Positions 23,386 through 36,480 of a stretch of DNA of 64,000 bases are shown one piece after another. The translations under genes and the position numbers were made by a program. The notes below the pieces were generated by a model. It saw nothing but the letters and a program-made list of their open reading frames with translations, ran no database searches and was not told where the DNA came from. Each line of letters starts with the position of its first letter. Within the stretch, counting starts at the first letter, position 1. Origin of the DNA: Eulemur rufifrons (lineage: Eukaryota > Chordata > Mammalia > Primates > Lemuridae); the NCBI RefSeq assembly GCF_041146395.1, contig NC_090984.1:84269114-84333113 (forward strand), read 5' to 3'.

Positions 23386-24660
23386 AAGGATGATAAACTC
23401 TAAAATAACAACCCTACAAATTATAGATCAGCCTTGCTCCCATATCTAATGAAGAGTATAGAAAATAGAATGAAAAGAAGAAAGTGTTAGTGAAAAATGT
23501 TACCGAAATCACATATTTTTCTACTGGTCAAACTTAAAAAAAAAATGAATGCTTTAAGAACATAATTTCTTATTATTTTTACTCTATGGATGCTACATTT
23601 TTAAGTAAAAGTATTTTTGAAATAATCTACTAATCATTTTTAACAGTTAAAGGAAACAATATGGAGATTTGCCCAAGTTATGCAACCTATAAAACAAAAT
23701 TATTTCTAGAAAATAATTTATTAGGGAGAAAAAGTTTTCTGTATTATATTTCTATTGTGCACGAAAGGGTTAGTAATATTATTAAATATGACACTTCTGT
23801 ATGTTTGTGTACATCAGCTTTAGGACATGCAGACGGAACCAGAAGTCTTTTTTGAGTTTGACAGACCCAGAGATTAATGATAAATTCAACTCTGCTTCTG
23901 CTTGACTTGGCTGCAAAGAGATTTCTGGGTGTCACACAGCTAATTTAGTGGATATGATTGAAGAAATATTTATAACATGAAATAATCAGTTGAGAAAAGG
24001 ATCACATAATTATCAGTGACAATGAAACAAACATGGTGAAAGCCATGAGTAATTTAGGAAGGAACCCACCCCAAATGTGTGATGTTGTGTTCTCATCCTT
24101 TATTTGTGTCCTCAAAAAGTAATTATAGGACAGCATAATGCAACAGAATTACTGGGTGGTAAGTAGAAAGATAATGGGCCACTTTGATCAATTCCCTTCA
24201 GCCTAAGACCAACTCCATGACACACACGAGAGTTTAGAACTGCTTTACCATTATTTTCACAAGATATTCAAACAAAATGAAACGGCAGCTAATACTTAGC
24301 TTATTAAAAGCCCCTTGAACAAAAGAAAGCCTTAATCATTTACTTTGCAGATAGCGATATTAACATATAAGCCCTGGCTTATAACCAATGTCTGCCTGTA
24401 GAGAATTTTGTTTGCTGGAACATGCTGAAGAAGTAAACAAATTAAAACATGAGGCAGCAAATGTTTCTTACAGCACATTCCTATAATCCTATTCTAGGGA
24501 AGATGATGAAACAAGCATGCATGTAACAAGAGGCTGAGATGCAAATGGTAACCAGATATTACTTCCTCACCTTGAAGGCTGCGCACAGTCAGCCATTGCC
24601 ATATCTAGACCCATGGCTTAAATATAAGTTTCTGAAGTGGTTTTGTGAAACAGCAATGGC
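23386..24660. other. Unique DNA, possibly conserved between 24,200 and 24,650
   Basis: No repeat recognised. The part 24250-24600 has compact mixed composition and includes an octamer-type atgcaaat (24539-24546) and several ATTA cores. It could be regulatory, but nothing in the window proves it. Confidence 0.4.
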
Positions 24661-24665
24661 ATACT

Positions 24666-25240
24666 GCTCCATTTTCTATTGCTGCATAACAAACCATTCC
24701 AAAATTTAGCAATGTAAAGCAAACATTATGTAATGCTCATAGATTCTGTGGTCAGGAATTAAGACAGGGCACAGAAATAATGGCTTGTCTCTGCTCCACA
24801 AAGTCTGAGGCCATGGTTAGAAAGACTCAAAGGATGGGGATAATTCACCAGCTGGTGGCTGGAATCACTGGGAGATGTCTTCAATCACATGACTGGCAGT
24901 TAATGTTTGCTGTCCACTGGATACCTTACTTGGGATGATAATTGTAAAAGTTGGCATGACCTCTCTATGGGGCTCTTCTCTTGTGGGCTAGTTTGTGCTT
25001 CCTCACAGCATGGTAGCCAGGTTTCAAGCACCATAGTTTTGAAAGAACAAGGTGGAAGTGTGTGACATTTAGAATTCATATAGCTTCACTTCCACCACAT
25101 TCTTGGTTGGAGCAGTCATGAAGCCCCACCCAGTTCCAAGGAGAGGGGATATAGATTTTTACCTCTTGAAGGGAGAATGGCAAGTTCCTAGAAAAATGTG
25201 TGGGATGGAAAATATAATTATGGTCACCGTTAGAAAATGG
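24666..25240. mobile_element. Ancient mammalian repeat, probably LTR-type
   Basis: It begins attttctattgctgcataac followed by aaaccattccaaaatttagc. Later text (tcacatgactggcagttaat, gcttcctcacagcatggtag, 'gcttcacttccaccacattc', agccccacccagttccaagg) follows the order of a widespread old mammalian repeat. I recognise the family by text but not securely by name. A 73-codon frame at 25103-25324 lies at its end. Confidence 0.55.
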
Positions 25241-25760
25241 ACTCTGCCACACATGTTAAAAATAATAAAAATAAAGAATATAAGTAAAGACAATAATTTT
25301 AGTACTGCTTTTGAAAATATTTAGTATCTTCTTTGAGAATTAGACAAAATTCCAGATTATAGGGCTGTTTCCATGGAATTGCATCATCGTTGACCAGTTT
25401 ATAAAGGGGATAAAAAATAAGTGCACATAAAATTAAATTAAAATGCAGAATTTAAATTCTAACTCAAGGCATCCATAGAAGAGGTTATAGAAGTATTTAC
25501 TGTCTTAAAGTTGAAAGGGACTATTAGCATTATAAGATACATCATCCCGTTTCATAGAAGAAACCCTTTAACAATATCAGCTTCAATACTTCCAGGGACA
25601 AAGAATTCACTGCGTCCTAGAACAGTCCATTCCACCAAGAGGTAGCAATGCTGGGTGGCTGTCACATGCCAGTGTGGCAGTAGTAATGAGAGGCTGTGTA
25701 GAAAAGATAGAATGTGAATTTATCTTTCAAAATGAATAGAATTTGGATAATTGAAAAGGA
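25241..25760. other. Unique DNA, no gene seen
   Basis: AT-rich. No repeat or exon recognised. Confidence 0.5.
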
Positions 25761-26085
25761 GAGAAGGATCATTGGAAGAGAAGTTCTAAAGTGGACACAT
25801 AAATTGTAGGAAGCAAAGATAATTTAATTGTAGCAGAAACATTTGGGGAAAGGTCTGAAAGGTAAGACAACAAACAGGTTGGGGTCTTACCAGGGAAGAC
25901 TTTGATGCACAAGTTTGTATTTTGTCCTATAAATAAGTTTTTATAAGTTTTTGAACATCGGAGTAAGAAAATTAAGATGATTTTAGGAAGACTAATCTGG
26001 GAGGATGGATTAAAGTGAGACACAGTAGAGGCAGGGAGGCCTGCTACAATTATCCAGGTATGAAATGTAAATGGGCCATGCAGAG
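25760..26085 (-). mobile_element. L2-type LINE fragment, antisense
   Basis: The order 'tttgtattttgtcctataaa', 'tttttgaacatcggagtaag', 'agactaatctgggaggatgg', gaggcagggaggcctgctac and aattatccaggtatgaaatg is L2-like text read in reverse. The 109-codon minus-strand frame here (25769-26098) runs in the LINE's sense direction and is a decayed part of it, not a host gene. Confidence 0.6.
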
Positions 26086-26284
26086 CCAGACCTAACACTG
26101 AGCTAGCAAGTCACCCTTTCGCACACCTCCCCCTACTGCAGACGGTATACAAATGTACAACCTCCCAGCCACCCTCTTCTCTCAAGCACATTATCACTAC
26201 TCTTAGAAATTAAAATTCAGCAGAGGTAAAGTTGGGTCTGAATATAATATTTTAACTTAGGAAGAGCTATGACATCCCTTCAAA

Positions 26285-26830
26285 TCAAATTTCCTTTTGG
26301 TCTTGAGTCAAAAAATATAGAAATTTACCCAGGAATTCCACTTTTAGGTAAGAGAAACTCTTACATCTGTGCATAAGAAGATATGGATGAGAATGTTCAT
26401 AACAACATTTTTATAATTGTGAAAAAATGGAAACAGCGTAAGTGTCCATCAACGGAAGAATGCATAAATACGTTGTGTATTTACAAAATTGAATACTATA
26501 AAGTTGTGGAAAGAATGAACAGGAACTACATATTTCAATATAGATGAATCTCACAAAGAAAACAGTGAAGAAAAAATTTATATTACAAGTAGACACAAGT
26601 AGTAGGGTAGCACTTGTATAAATTTTCCAAACAGAGCACTTAAGGATCAAATATATGTACTAAAAATATAAAGACATGCACAGAAACACCAAATACCAAA
26701 TTTAGGACAGTGACGTGACTACTCAGGAAGCAAGCATAGAGATAAAGCAGGAAAGAAAACTACAACTGGGGAAAGGAACACAGTGGAATTTGACTGCGCT
26801 GTGATCCTATGGCACCCTGATTTTAAAAGA
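26285..26830 (+). mobile_element. L1M 3' end fragment
   Basis: Late ORF2 text is visible: 'aatttacccaggaattccac', 'gcgtaagtgtccatcaacgg' and 'gatgaatctcacaaagaaaa'. It is followed by a decayed 3' UTR (ctggggaaaggaacacagtg). Confidence 0.75.
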
Positions 26831-27314
26831 GAGATATGTAAACCACACCCTGCCCGTTTCCCAAATCACATTCTAGCAGGACAATTGTTTGTTCCTTTGC
26901 AAGCCCTGTGTCAAAACTAGAGGGATTACAAAGGCACCATGGAGACAGACCTTGCAAGGACTCCACAGTAAGAATGCTGCTGAGAACAAAGGTCTGGTGC
27001 TGGGGAATAAAGCAGGATGAGGGCGGGCAGAGCAGGGAAGGAAGTTTTTTCTACCCTTGGCAATATGGAAGGCTGAGGCCAATGAGGGGAGCACCAGTGT
27101 TGCTGCTCCACCAAAGGACTATGTCTCTCCTCTGCTGTCCAGTGAACAGTAAGCTTGTCCTGTCTCATTTGGAGCATGTCATGGGTGCTCAGATCCAGAA
27201 TGGGGAGGACTGGGTTTAGTTCTCAGTATTTTATTTAAAGGACTCCCAAAGGTAATAATGGACCAAATATTTTCATCCTCACTCCTTCCAACCCCACCCA
27301 ATCAGATGTTTCTT
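26831..27314. other. Unique, less AT-rich DNA with overlapping open frames
   Basis: Frames of 103 codons (plus, 26908-27219), 83 and 73 codons (minus) overlap one another and have no recognisable domain. There are no splice-site or start-context features that favour one of them. Confidence 0.4.
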
Positions 27315-27482
27315 TTAAAAACACAGATCTGACTCCTGCTGAAACCCTCCCTTTATATTCCCCTTATTTTTCTATCAAGTCCAGATCCCTTAGACTCACA
27401 TTCATGCTATACAACGGGCCCTACTACTGTGACCTTCACTTCTGCCTCCTTCTCACATCCCAGACTACAGAAAATGTCATGC
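27315..27482 (+). mobile_element. L2 LINE fragment, sense
   Basis: 'cagatctgactcctgctgaa' followed by accctcc, 'tatcaagtccagatccctta' and gggccctactactgtgac fits the late part of L2. Confidence 0.55.
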
Positions 27483-27496
27483 ACCCTTTGAAATTG

Positions 27497-27790
27497 GGAA
27501 TTATAAGTCTAAGCTAAGTCTAATAGCTAAGATTGTTTTAGCTATTCTGCATTTCCATATGGATTTTAGAATCAGCTTGTCAAGTTGCAAAAAGGCAGCT
27601 GATGTTTTGATAGGGATTACATTGAATCTGTAGGCCAGCTTGGAGAGAGAGTACTGACATCTTAATATTAAGTCTTCCAGTCCATGAACATGGGGTGTCC
27701 CCATTTATTTAGCTCTTCTTTTATTTTTTTTGATGATGTTTTATTGTTTCCTGTGTATAAGTCTTGAGATATCACAGATAACTCAACATT
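27497..27790 (-). mobile_element. L1M ORF2 fragment, antisense
   Basis: In complement the text matches L1 ORF2 after the reverse transcriptase: attgaatctgtaggccagct, 'aatattaagtcttccagtcc', 'atgaacatggggtgtcccca'. The 67-codon minus-strand frame at 27501-27704 is the surviving piece. Confidence 0.85.
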
Positions 27791-28484
27791 TATTATTCAG
27801 CTTCACTGTTCTCAAAAGTTCCATGATTATTTCAAACAACTCTGCATAGATCACTTTAGAAGGCAGAAGAAGGACCTCAAGGTGAACAAAGACAAGAAGA
27901 GGAAAGTTTTAAAAGGACCAGAATATATAGTCATTTAGCCTAGAAAATCTTAATGGCAATGGGCCTTTTAAGGAAGAAATAAGATGCAAGAAAACAAGAA
28001 GATGAAGATTGACTTTGTACTGAAGATCTTCAACCAAATTAACTGCTTATCTTTTCCTTATCCTGTAACATTCAAAAAATTCAGAGAAAAATATAATAGG
28101 GACTGAGAGACATTTCTTTGACCTATATTATGTATATGTAAATCCATTGTTTTCAGTAGGAAAATTTCAGTGTGCAATTTAAGGCTCTCACAATGCTTTA
28201 GGAAACATGATGCAAAAGTAGAAAAAATAAAACTACCTCAAACACATGCATAAACTTAACAGTAACTTAACTTTATATTTTAATACATATCAGTCTGGTT
28301 TTTACTAGGAGAAACATATCTGTCTAGCTTTCACTAGTTTTATTTTTCTCTTTCAATCTCTCTAAAATAAATACATCCACACACACATACATATATATCT
28401 GACATTGTGATATTGTATAATAAGAGTACAGATTAATTGCTATTTCAAATAAGCCTCACTACACCCACAGAGCTCCAGAAGAAG
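27791..28484. other. Unique DNA, no gene seen
   Basis: AT-rich, with a short CA/TA-rich tract at 28376-28400. Confidence 0.5.
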
Positions 28485-28575
28485 CAAGAGTGGTGGTTCC
28501 TATTTTGCGACCTGGGAAACTGAAGCATAGAGGAGTTAAATGCTATCCTTACCACAAGGTCATAGAAAATCTATG
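28485..28575 (+). mobile_element. MIR core fragment
   Basis: 'ggttcctattttgcgacctg', ggaaactgaagcatagagga and gttaaatgctatcc match the MIR core 'cccattttacagatgaggaaactgaggc'. The flanks are too decayed to extend it. Confidence 0.55.
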
Positions 28576-29984
28576 CCATGGAGGGAGAAGGAAGGGATCT
28601 TTCCTTCTTTGCATACGGTTTTATATGTTAACCATCATGCACACACTAAGTCAATGGGTGCTGGCACTTTACATAAATATATGATGATGCAGTGCTATAT
28701 GCAATAAAATCTGAGGCATGAAATGTGGAAGCAATTCAAGAAAACAGATCTCACATTTTTGCCTTTGTCAGAGTCAGAATCTGACATGCTCTGATTAAAA
28801 TTCAACATCTGCAGGCATTTAAAATTAAAATATACAGGTATTCCTGTTTTCCTCCTTCCACAATGTTTTATTGCTGCTTTTTTTCATCTTAAATATTAAA
28901 AACATTACATTATTTTATTTCATATGTCAAATTCCATGTCTCTGTATATTACACATTGCCCTTTCACCCCTGAGCTCTGGTTCAAATCCAGCTCTTAACT
29001 GAGGAAATAAAAAACATCTGAAAATATTTAGTAGACTCATCTCAAGGCCTAATGGACTACAGTTTACATTAACTTGACAAACACAACAAACAAACAGGTT
29101 TGCCACAAATTAAAGTGTTTACATGAAAACATTCAGGAATGAACAGTATATAAAGGGCTCTCATGCAGACCTGAAAGCTGTGCTTTTGTTTCACAGAGAA
29201 TTTGCAACAAAGATGGAGGAAAATCTGGGCTGCACCTGTCCCACCCAAAGCAGGTGAAGAATGAGGGACCCAGATCATAGAAATCCTCCTCAGCCATTTA
29301 GTGGTGGGGAAAACTGGAGTTTGGAAGGGCTCAAGGGACAGGAAGATTAGAGAAAACAGCCCTAAAATAAATTGTCAGCTGTATCACATTACTTTTGTGT
29401 TCATGCAAAAATTATTTATTGAGGCATGCACTGCATTAAGACACTTTGCTAGGTACTATTTCATTGGTGCCTTCTAGCAAGTCAGGAAAATAAAAGTAAC
29501 CTTGGTTTAAAGACAAGTCAAAGAAAAAAGCCTGCTCATTCTCTTGAGGACCAACTTTTATGAACAGGTTCATATTCCATGGTTTAAAAACAAGGAGAAA
29601 ATCGGCCATTTCATGTGAAATGTGCCACCTTTCCCAGGAGCTGAAGGTCAAGTGTTTTCAGAGGCAAGAGGAGGGAGGAGGAGGCAAGGATGTGTCCAGC
29701 ATAAAGGCATTTCGATTTTTAAAAGTGTTCAATGCTGTGTAATCCCAATAAAATACACATGCCAGCCACCGTCTATAATCCCTGCTCTACAGCTACTCTC
29801 TCTGCCCCGTGTTTGATGACTGCAGAGCCACCACTCCAAAGGATCCCATCTCTGTCCATTCCTCCACCCCATCTCCCTCTCTCGTGGCCTCATCTTCAGG
29901 AAGCACCTGGTCTAAACAATTGCAGCTACAAGCCAATCAGGTAATCCAATCTCAAGTCAGAAGTTCGGGGTATACCAAAGTCCC
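28576..29984. other. Unique DNA with a possible MIR/L2 scrap at 29,405-29,470
   Basis: aattatttattgaggcatgc and actttgctaggtactatt resemble MIR/L2 text. Several short overlapping frames at 29436-30000 (60-71 codons) have no recognisable domain. Confidence 0.4.
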
Positions 29985-30150
29985 TTGGCGAATCTGCTAA
30001 AATGCATATTCCCAGGCCCTGTTCTCAGAGATCCTGATTCTGGAGATTTGGCACAGGGCCTGGGAATAAGCATTGGAAAGGCTCATCAGGTGATGTTGAT
30101 GCAGGTGGCTCAAGGGCCACACTTTGGGGCAATGATTTATCTTGTACTGT
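29985..30150 (+). mobile_element. MER5A-type hAT MITE
   Basis: 'aatctgctaaaatgcatatt' leads into cccaggccctgttctcagag, 'atcctgattctggagatttg' and 'catcaggtgatgttgatgca'. It ends ggctcaagggccacactttg, where MER5A normally ends in 'gagaaccactg'. Confidence 0.75.
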
Positions 30151-31889
30151 GGCCCTGACTATCTGTTCTCAATAGATATATCCAGGTGAAGGAAAAAGAC
30201 CACCAAAGTGGAAACACTTGTGCCGCCATTGCTTTCTTCCTTCTACCTTTAGGGCTGGCAATCCAGGAAAGTTTCACCTAGGACGAGAATTATCCTTGAC
30301 AGAGGATCTGGTATGGCTGGGGAGAAAACAGTATGTCAGGTGAGGGAGATCACTAACAAGGCATAGTCCATCCCTCATCTCCCTGCGTTGGCAACTCACA
30401 CCCTCCCCCAACTCCACGCTTAGCATATTCTGCTGTCCACTGACTCCCCTGTCAGGAAGTCCTTCCTCCCAACTGACAGGCATAGCACATACTTGAAATT
30501 TGGAGCCATTTTTGTTTGTAATTTTCTTCACTCTACAGCAGTTTGGAATATCAGGCACCATTCTGGGATAGCAGAGAACCAATTATTTAATACATGATGA
30601 CTTCTGAGTAGGTCACACTCAGAGAGGCAATGGTAAAAAAAAAAAAAAAATGTTAAATTCAAGTATCCTCTGAATCAATATTTTGTAGTAATTCTCCCAT
30701 GATTTGAATTCCTACTTATAACAACAGTTCAAAAATTCTTCCATAGGTCCTTTTGGCTTTCAGTAGCGCAACTTGGAAATAGTTTATTCTGTCATAACTT
30801 GTATACAAAGTTTCTGCCAAGCCTCAAACAGCTTTTTTTTTTTTTTTTTTTTTTTTAACATGACAAATACTTAAAGACTCAATGCACTCAAGCATTCAAA
30901 TTTGGTAGCATTAACTCCAGTAACATAACTCTGACATTCCACTTAAGGAAGAGGAGAAAAATCATAAAAACCTTCTGCTTCACTTAACTTAATGTTTGAC
31001 AAGTCCTTTAAAGAATAACAAGGATATTTTCACCAAATGCTTTAAGTCCTGTTTTTACCACATCTGTCCCTGGAGTTTGTTCATGACCGTCTTATGATAC
31101 AATAAATCCTTCTTTCCTGACTCCCAGCCCTCAAACAAGGAATGTGTTAGACAGCCGGGATTCATCACTGGGTGGCAATCTGATTTCAAGGCAGATATCC
31201 TGTGACAGGAGAATGACATGGTTCATCTTGCATTGTCTTTTGCATTGTTTTCACCATAAGATGCCTTTTAGTCAAGGCTGGTCAGGTAAGAAAAAATATT
31301 TTTCTCTATTTAGGAGTCGAATGAGATAAACCCAAATTCAGTTCATGAACTCAACTTGGTCACGTGTGATTGTGCCTAGACATCAAATCGAGTGACAGAG
31401 GACAGCTTTCTGTAGTGGAGAATGAACTGGGGATAAATGTGATGTTTTTCCCTGTTGTCTCCTGTTTATTTTGGTAGGTATTCCAAAACCAGAAAATTGG
31501 TATTTTTCTGATGTTGGACATTGCTGTTTGAGTCAGTCACAATATGCTGATACATTTCAGACTTTCTGCAAAAGTTTTGTTGTTAGAAATATCACAAAGT
31601 AAGGTCAAAGCTATGTTCTCTTGCAGAATGGTTTTCAAGGAATGATAAAAGAAATTTTTACTGGTAAAAGCTAACTCACATTAACTTAGTTAACCAATCA
31701 AAAATCATTTATTGAGCTTCTGTTATTTCCACAGTACTGTACTCTATGTTAATAACAGTGTAACACTATAATAGGACCAGCCCTTGCTTTCTGAAAGTGT
31801 AAAATCTGGATAAACAGACAAGACTTACTCAGGTTGAGGAAAGAATTATGACTCCAATGTCCAGCATTGTGTGTGCTTGATCCATGATT
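30151..31889. other. Unique DNA with homopolymer runs
   Basis: An A-run at 30637-30650 and a T-run of about 25 at 30832-30856. The 102-codon minus-strand frame (30274-30582) has no domain. No repeat family recognised. Confidence 0.5.
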
Positions 31890-32120
31890 CATATATTTTT
31901 TTATTTCAAAATATTAAGGGAGTATAAATGGTTTTTTTTCTGTAAAACGAGAGTTCATTTATTAGCATGAATATCTCCTAGTGAGTATAAATGTTTTGTT
32001 ACATGGATACCTTGTATAATGCATGTCACCAGAATAGTGCTCATTGTACTCAACAGGTAAGTTTTTTTCCCTCAATCTCCACCCTCCCTCATTCTTGGTT
32101 TCCAGTGTCTTTTATCTCTT
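31890..32120 (-). mobile_element. L1 3' UTR, antisense, 3' end only
   Basis: A T-rich start, then tatttcaaaatattaaggga, gttttgttacatggatacct, 'tgtataatgcatgtcaccag' and 'attgtactcaacaggtaag'. This is the complement of a primate L1 3' UTR of the type common in strepsirrhines. It is severely 5'-truncated. An internal duplication of the phrase agtataaatg (31921 and 31985) is visible. Confidence 0.7.
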
Positions 32121-32125
32121 AAGAC

Positions 32126-32167
32126 ATGATTAAATATCAATGATTCCCATGATTGATATTTAATCAT
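32126..32167. repeat. Perfect 16-bp inverted repeat (hairpin)
   Basis: The arms atgattaaatatcaat (32126-32141) and attgatatttaatcat (32152-32167) are perfect complements around a 10-base loop. It lies at the end of the antisense L1 fragment and just before a tandem duplication. Confidence 0.95.
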
Positions 32168-32185
32168 TTCTTACATACACAATAC

Positions 32186-32227
32186 ATTTTGAGGTACAGA
32201 TTATAAATTTTGAGGTACAGATTATAA
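32186..32227 (+). repeat. Perfect 21-bp tandem duplication
   Basis: A 21-base unit beginning attttgaggtacagatta occurs twice with no mismatch, at 32186-32206 and 32207-32227. Confidence 0.95.
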
Positions 32228-33239
32228 ATCCTATAGATCAGACAAGAAATAGTGTGTGGCTTTTCTCAAGCACCTTTGTCGATGGAGCCCAGATTTCAGG
32301 AAGCTCCTCAGGGAATCATGTCCCATATAGCTCACTTTGGGAACTGGCTCAGACACACTTCATGGGAGAGGTGGAATTCCTACTGGACGACTTCCAGTGA
32401 GAGAAGCAAAGAATTAAATGGATGGAAATGAGGAGAGATCCAGGCAAAGAGAGTATAACATAAAAATAAGGGTCAAAATTAACCTGGAGTGTGAAAAGGT
32501 CTAGGAGATTTACCTCAATAGTTATAACTGAAAGCAGGTTAATTCTCTAACCTGCTTTTACAGTATTCTACCTTTCCAAATAGCATCTGTTTTAGCTGAA
32601 ATAGACCATGAAAAGCTCAGGTAAACTTATGACAGTACAATAAGCACTTGGGCTTATATTCTCATGGAAAACTAGCAATCAGTTAAACCATGTTTGGGGC
32701 CCAGAGCACAGACCACCAAGCCCAATAGTCTCATAGTTCTCCTACTGGAAGCATCTGCAGAAACAGGGGTGGGAGATGGGTAGAAAGGGGAACAAAAAGA
32801 GAATAAGGGGAAAAAAGGTGAAGTCTTATTTTTTATACTTTTTTTCAAAGTAAGAGATGCCAGTACATTTGTAGTTCTCGATGTTTTTGTTTCTTCATTG
32901 ATTTTTCTATATTTCTTAATGTTATTTTAAAGGCATTATTATGTCTTACACCTCCTTTACTTTATTCTTTTTTTCCTACCAGCTTTTTCTTCCAAATGAA
33001 TCTTCAGGAAAATTCAAGTTTGTTAAGGGAATTTTACAGCCTTTTCTGTCCTATCTTGGATGTGCAATTAATTAGCTGTGCATGCAGAGTGAGTCCCTCA
33101 AGTTCATTATTTCAGTTTCCTCTTTGGCAATCAAGGAAATGAATTAGAATTTGGTCTATAAAATCCACTTATCCTCCCTACTAAGGGAGCTCTTTCTGAT
33201 ATTGACACAAGTCCTGTCAAATGAAGGAAATCCATAGCC
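32228..33239. other. Unique DNA, no gene seen
   Basis: No repeat recognised. It contains a short near-palindrome around 32534-32556 (gcaggttaattctctaacctgc), with arms gcaggtta and taacctgc. Confidence 0.5.
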
Positions 33240-33455
33240 CACCTAAGCTCTCTCCCAGTGATCACTGTAACCTGGGGACAGCCTTTTTTCTGTGTTTATG
33301 GCCTTTCTACATAGTTCCATCACTGTACCCAATCAGTCTATATCCCTATGGTGTTTTTGCAGGTCTGTTTTTTCTACCACAATGTGAAGTACTTGATTCA
33401 GGGGCCATACATTTTTCGTCTTTGCTACCGAATCTTGTTTCAGGAAGCAACACCC
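33240..33455 (+). mobile_element. L2 LINE 3' end, sense
   Basis: ctaccacaatgtgaagtact, 'tgattcaggggccatacatt' and 'gtctttgctaccgaatcttg' match the L2 3' end 'tagaatgtaagctccatgag...ggcagggacc'. The 81-codon frame at 33221-33466 is inside it. Confidence 0.5.
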
Positions 33456-33458
33456 AGA

Positions 33459-33670
33459 TGCAGTAAGGCCTAGTGGTTAAGACCATGGTGATGTGAATCT
33501 TGGCTCAGCCACCTGCAGTGGCCTTTGGAAAATTGTTTATGTTCCTTTTGCCTCTGTTTCTTCACCCATAAAAAGAGGATAAATATAATAGTTATTACTT
33601 TGTGATGTAATTAAAAGAGCATGGAACACATAGCGCAATGATCAAAAATATTAGCTTATTTTTAGTAACT
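33459..33670 (-). mobile_element. MIR SINE, antisense, near full length
   Basis: In complement orientation it begins with the tRNA-derived end (atgcagtaaggcctagtggt, taagaccatgg). It continues 'tcttggctcagccacctgca', 'tgcctctgtttcttcaccca' and taaaaagaggataaatataa. Confidence 0.85.
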
Positions 33671-33732
33671 AACACATACTACATATTCAGTAAATATTTG
33701 AGTAAAAGGAGGTTACATAGGAATAGATTGAT

Positions 33733-33736
<4 letters not shown>

Positions 33737-33768
<32 letters not shown>
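33737..33768. repeat. (AT)n microsatellite
   Basis: About 15 uninterrupted AT units. The repeat is self-complementary and likely to vary in length. It explains the Tyr-Ile run in the 78-codon minus-strand frame at 33679-33915. Confidence 0.95.
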
Positions 33769-33770
<2 letters not shown>

Positions 33771-34867
33771 CTCTGGGGAAAACAAAGTTGAATAAGACGC
33801 AGTCCATGCCAATATGAAAATTACAGTCTAGAGGGGAAGTTAAGACACATATGAGTAAACAAAATACTAGATAAAATCTGATTAATACACCATAAGAAAA
33901 AGCAAAGTGTAGCAAGAGTTCAGAGGAGAAGAGAGGGTAGATGATTTCTAACAGAGGGGATCAGTAAAGGCTGCATGGCTGAGTTGATGTATCTTTCAAC
34001 ATAATAGAGCTGTGTTTACACAACATCTGTTCCATCATCTCCCCCAGAATTCTCCCCCCTGGAGAATAGATTTTTTAAAATCCTCCTTTATAACAGATAA
34101 AAAATTGAGACTTAGAGAGTCAAATATGCATCTTGTTTGGGTTAATAACTTAAATTCCAAGTTATGTTATTGAACAGCAAGGACAGGAGATGGGTATTCC
34201 CAAAGGGTGGTCTGCTGTTTTGTGCAACCAGAAAACTTTTACTGCCAAGCACCAGAGGCGTATTCACAAGCGTAACACCAGGAGGGCAGCCAAGGCCCCA
34301 CTTCGGCTGCTTTTACTGTTTGTCTAAAGTGGATGTTTTTCCAAGCAAACGGCATTGTGTTCCAAAAGGAGATCCATCATAGTTGTCTTTGTGGTTACAG
34401 AGCAGGAATCAAACTGATGCAGTGATTGGTGCCTGGGCCAAAGGCAAAGATGCTCCAAATCAAAGACTCCTCCCTTTGCCTGGTCTCTTTCAAGAATAAG
34501 AGAATCTTTGGAATGAAAATATAGCGACTGACCTTGAAGGAACTCGTCCCCAGAGTTTGACTCTCAGGGAGTTTTGGACACTTGGGAAACCCAGTCAGCC
34601 ACTGGGAACTTTCACCCAGACCACAGAGAGTGCAGACCAGTTCACATTTGTCTAAGGATGTAAAGTCTTCTCAAATTCTGGAGAATGAAGTCACATTTTT
34701 GGAGTTTGGGTGATTCTGGAGTATATAGCCCAGTTTCCAACCCCATACATGCAAATAAAAATATGGCCAAAGCACTACTAACTGCATCAAGACTATTATT
34801 ATTTTCTGAAAGTTAAATCTATAAATTCCTCAGATTTGAGTCAAAACACACACCTGTTTTTAAAAGT
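33769..34867. other. Unique DNA, no gene seen
   Basis: A 72-codon frame at 34164-34382 has no domain. No repeat recognised. Confidence 0.5.
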
Positions 34868-35684
<817 letters not shown>

Positions 35685-35792
35685 CTCATTTTCATCATCT
35701 ATCATTTATTGATCACTATGTGCTAAGCACTTTGTGTGCTATTGTATTTAATCCTCACAGTAATACTATAAGTTAAATATTACTGTCCTTGC
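35685..35792 (+). mobile_element. MIR fragment, sense
   Basis: catttattgatcactatgtg, ctaagcactttgtgtgctat and 'atttaatcctcacagtaata' match the 5' half and core of MIR. Confidence 0.75.
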
Positions 35793-35941
35793 AAATAAAC
35801 CTTCAAAGCTTATCTCCTGGGATGAATAGTCAAATTTTACTGTCTGGTTACTTTGTTCTTTCCTCTTTTCTACTATGCTGTTTCCACTTTGATATCGCTT
35901 TTCTAAAACCATTCCTACAAATGTCTCCAGGTAGAAGTTGA

Positions 35942-35970
35942 TACACACACACACAAACACACACACACCC
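35942..35970 (+). repeat. (CA)n microsatellite, interrupted
   Basis: Two CA runs separated by an aaa interruption, ending in a short C-run. Confidence 0.9.
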
Positions 35971-36480
35971 CCTTATCCCTGCAGATCCTAAGACTATTTC
36001 ACATTCCAATAATTTGCTTTTCTTTGATCACTATCTTGAAAATCTATGCAAGCCAGACCCCTTCTTTCTATACTGACTCCTTTATGGTGTTTAGCTGCTC
36101 CAATAATTTAGTTCTCATCAAAGACATTTAAACTGTCACTCAGGCCTCAAATGCTATCTCAAGATTCTCTCTATTCTGATAAAACACTATTTTCTGAAGA
36201 TCAGAAAAAAAATCTTTAATATTCCTATGTTTATATCTGAGTATTTTGGGAAAACATGTAAATTTTCCATTGAATTCAAGATTCCATTACTACTTAGGAA
36301 ATGTTTAGGATAAAAAAGAGTGAGTAGATCAAAAGAAATATTAAATAATTAAGAGCACAGATAGTATGCAGATATAGGACAAAAATTATGCAGATGATAT
36401 TCAAATTATAAAAACTGTTAGAACATCTTGTTTTATTGTCAAAAAGGAAATGCCCCCACAAATTCCTAATTATATTTCCC
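35971..36480. other. AT-rich DNA, possible L2 scraps
   Basis: ggcctcaaatgctatctcaa resembles the L2 phrase 'ctcaaatgtcacctcctcag'. Nothing else can be named. Confidence 0.35.

Noticed and set aside
30832..30856. T-run as the tail of an antisense processed pseudogene or SINE
   Set aside because: No SINE or recognisable coding sequence follows the run on the right side, so it is treated as a homopolymer.
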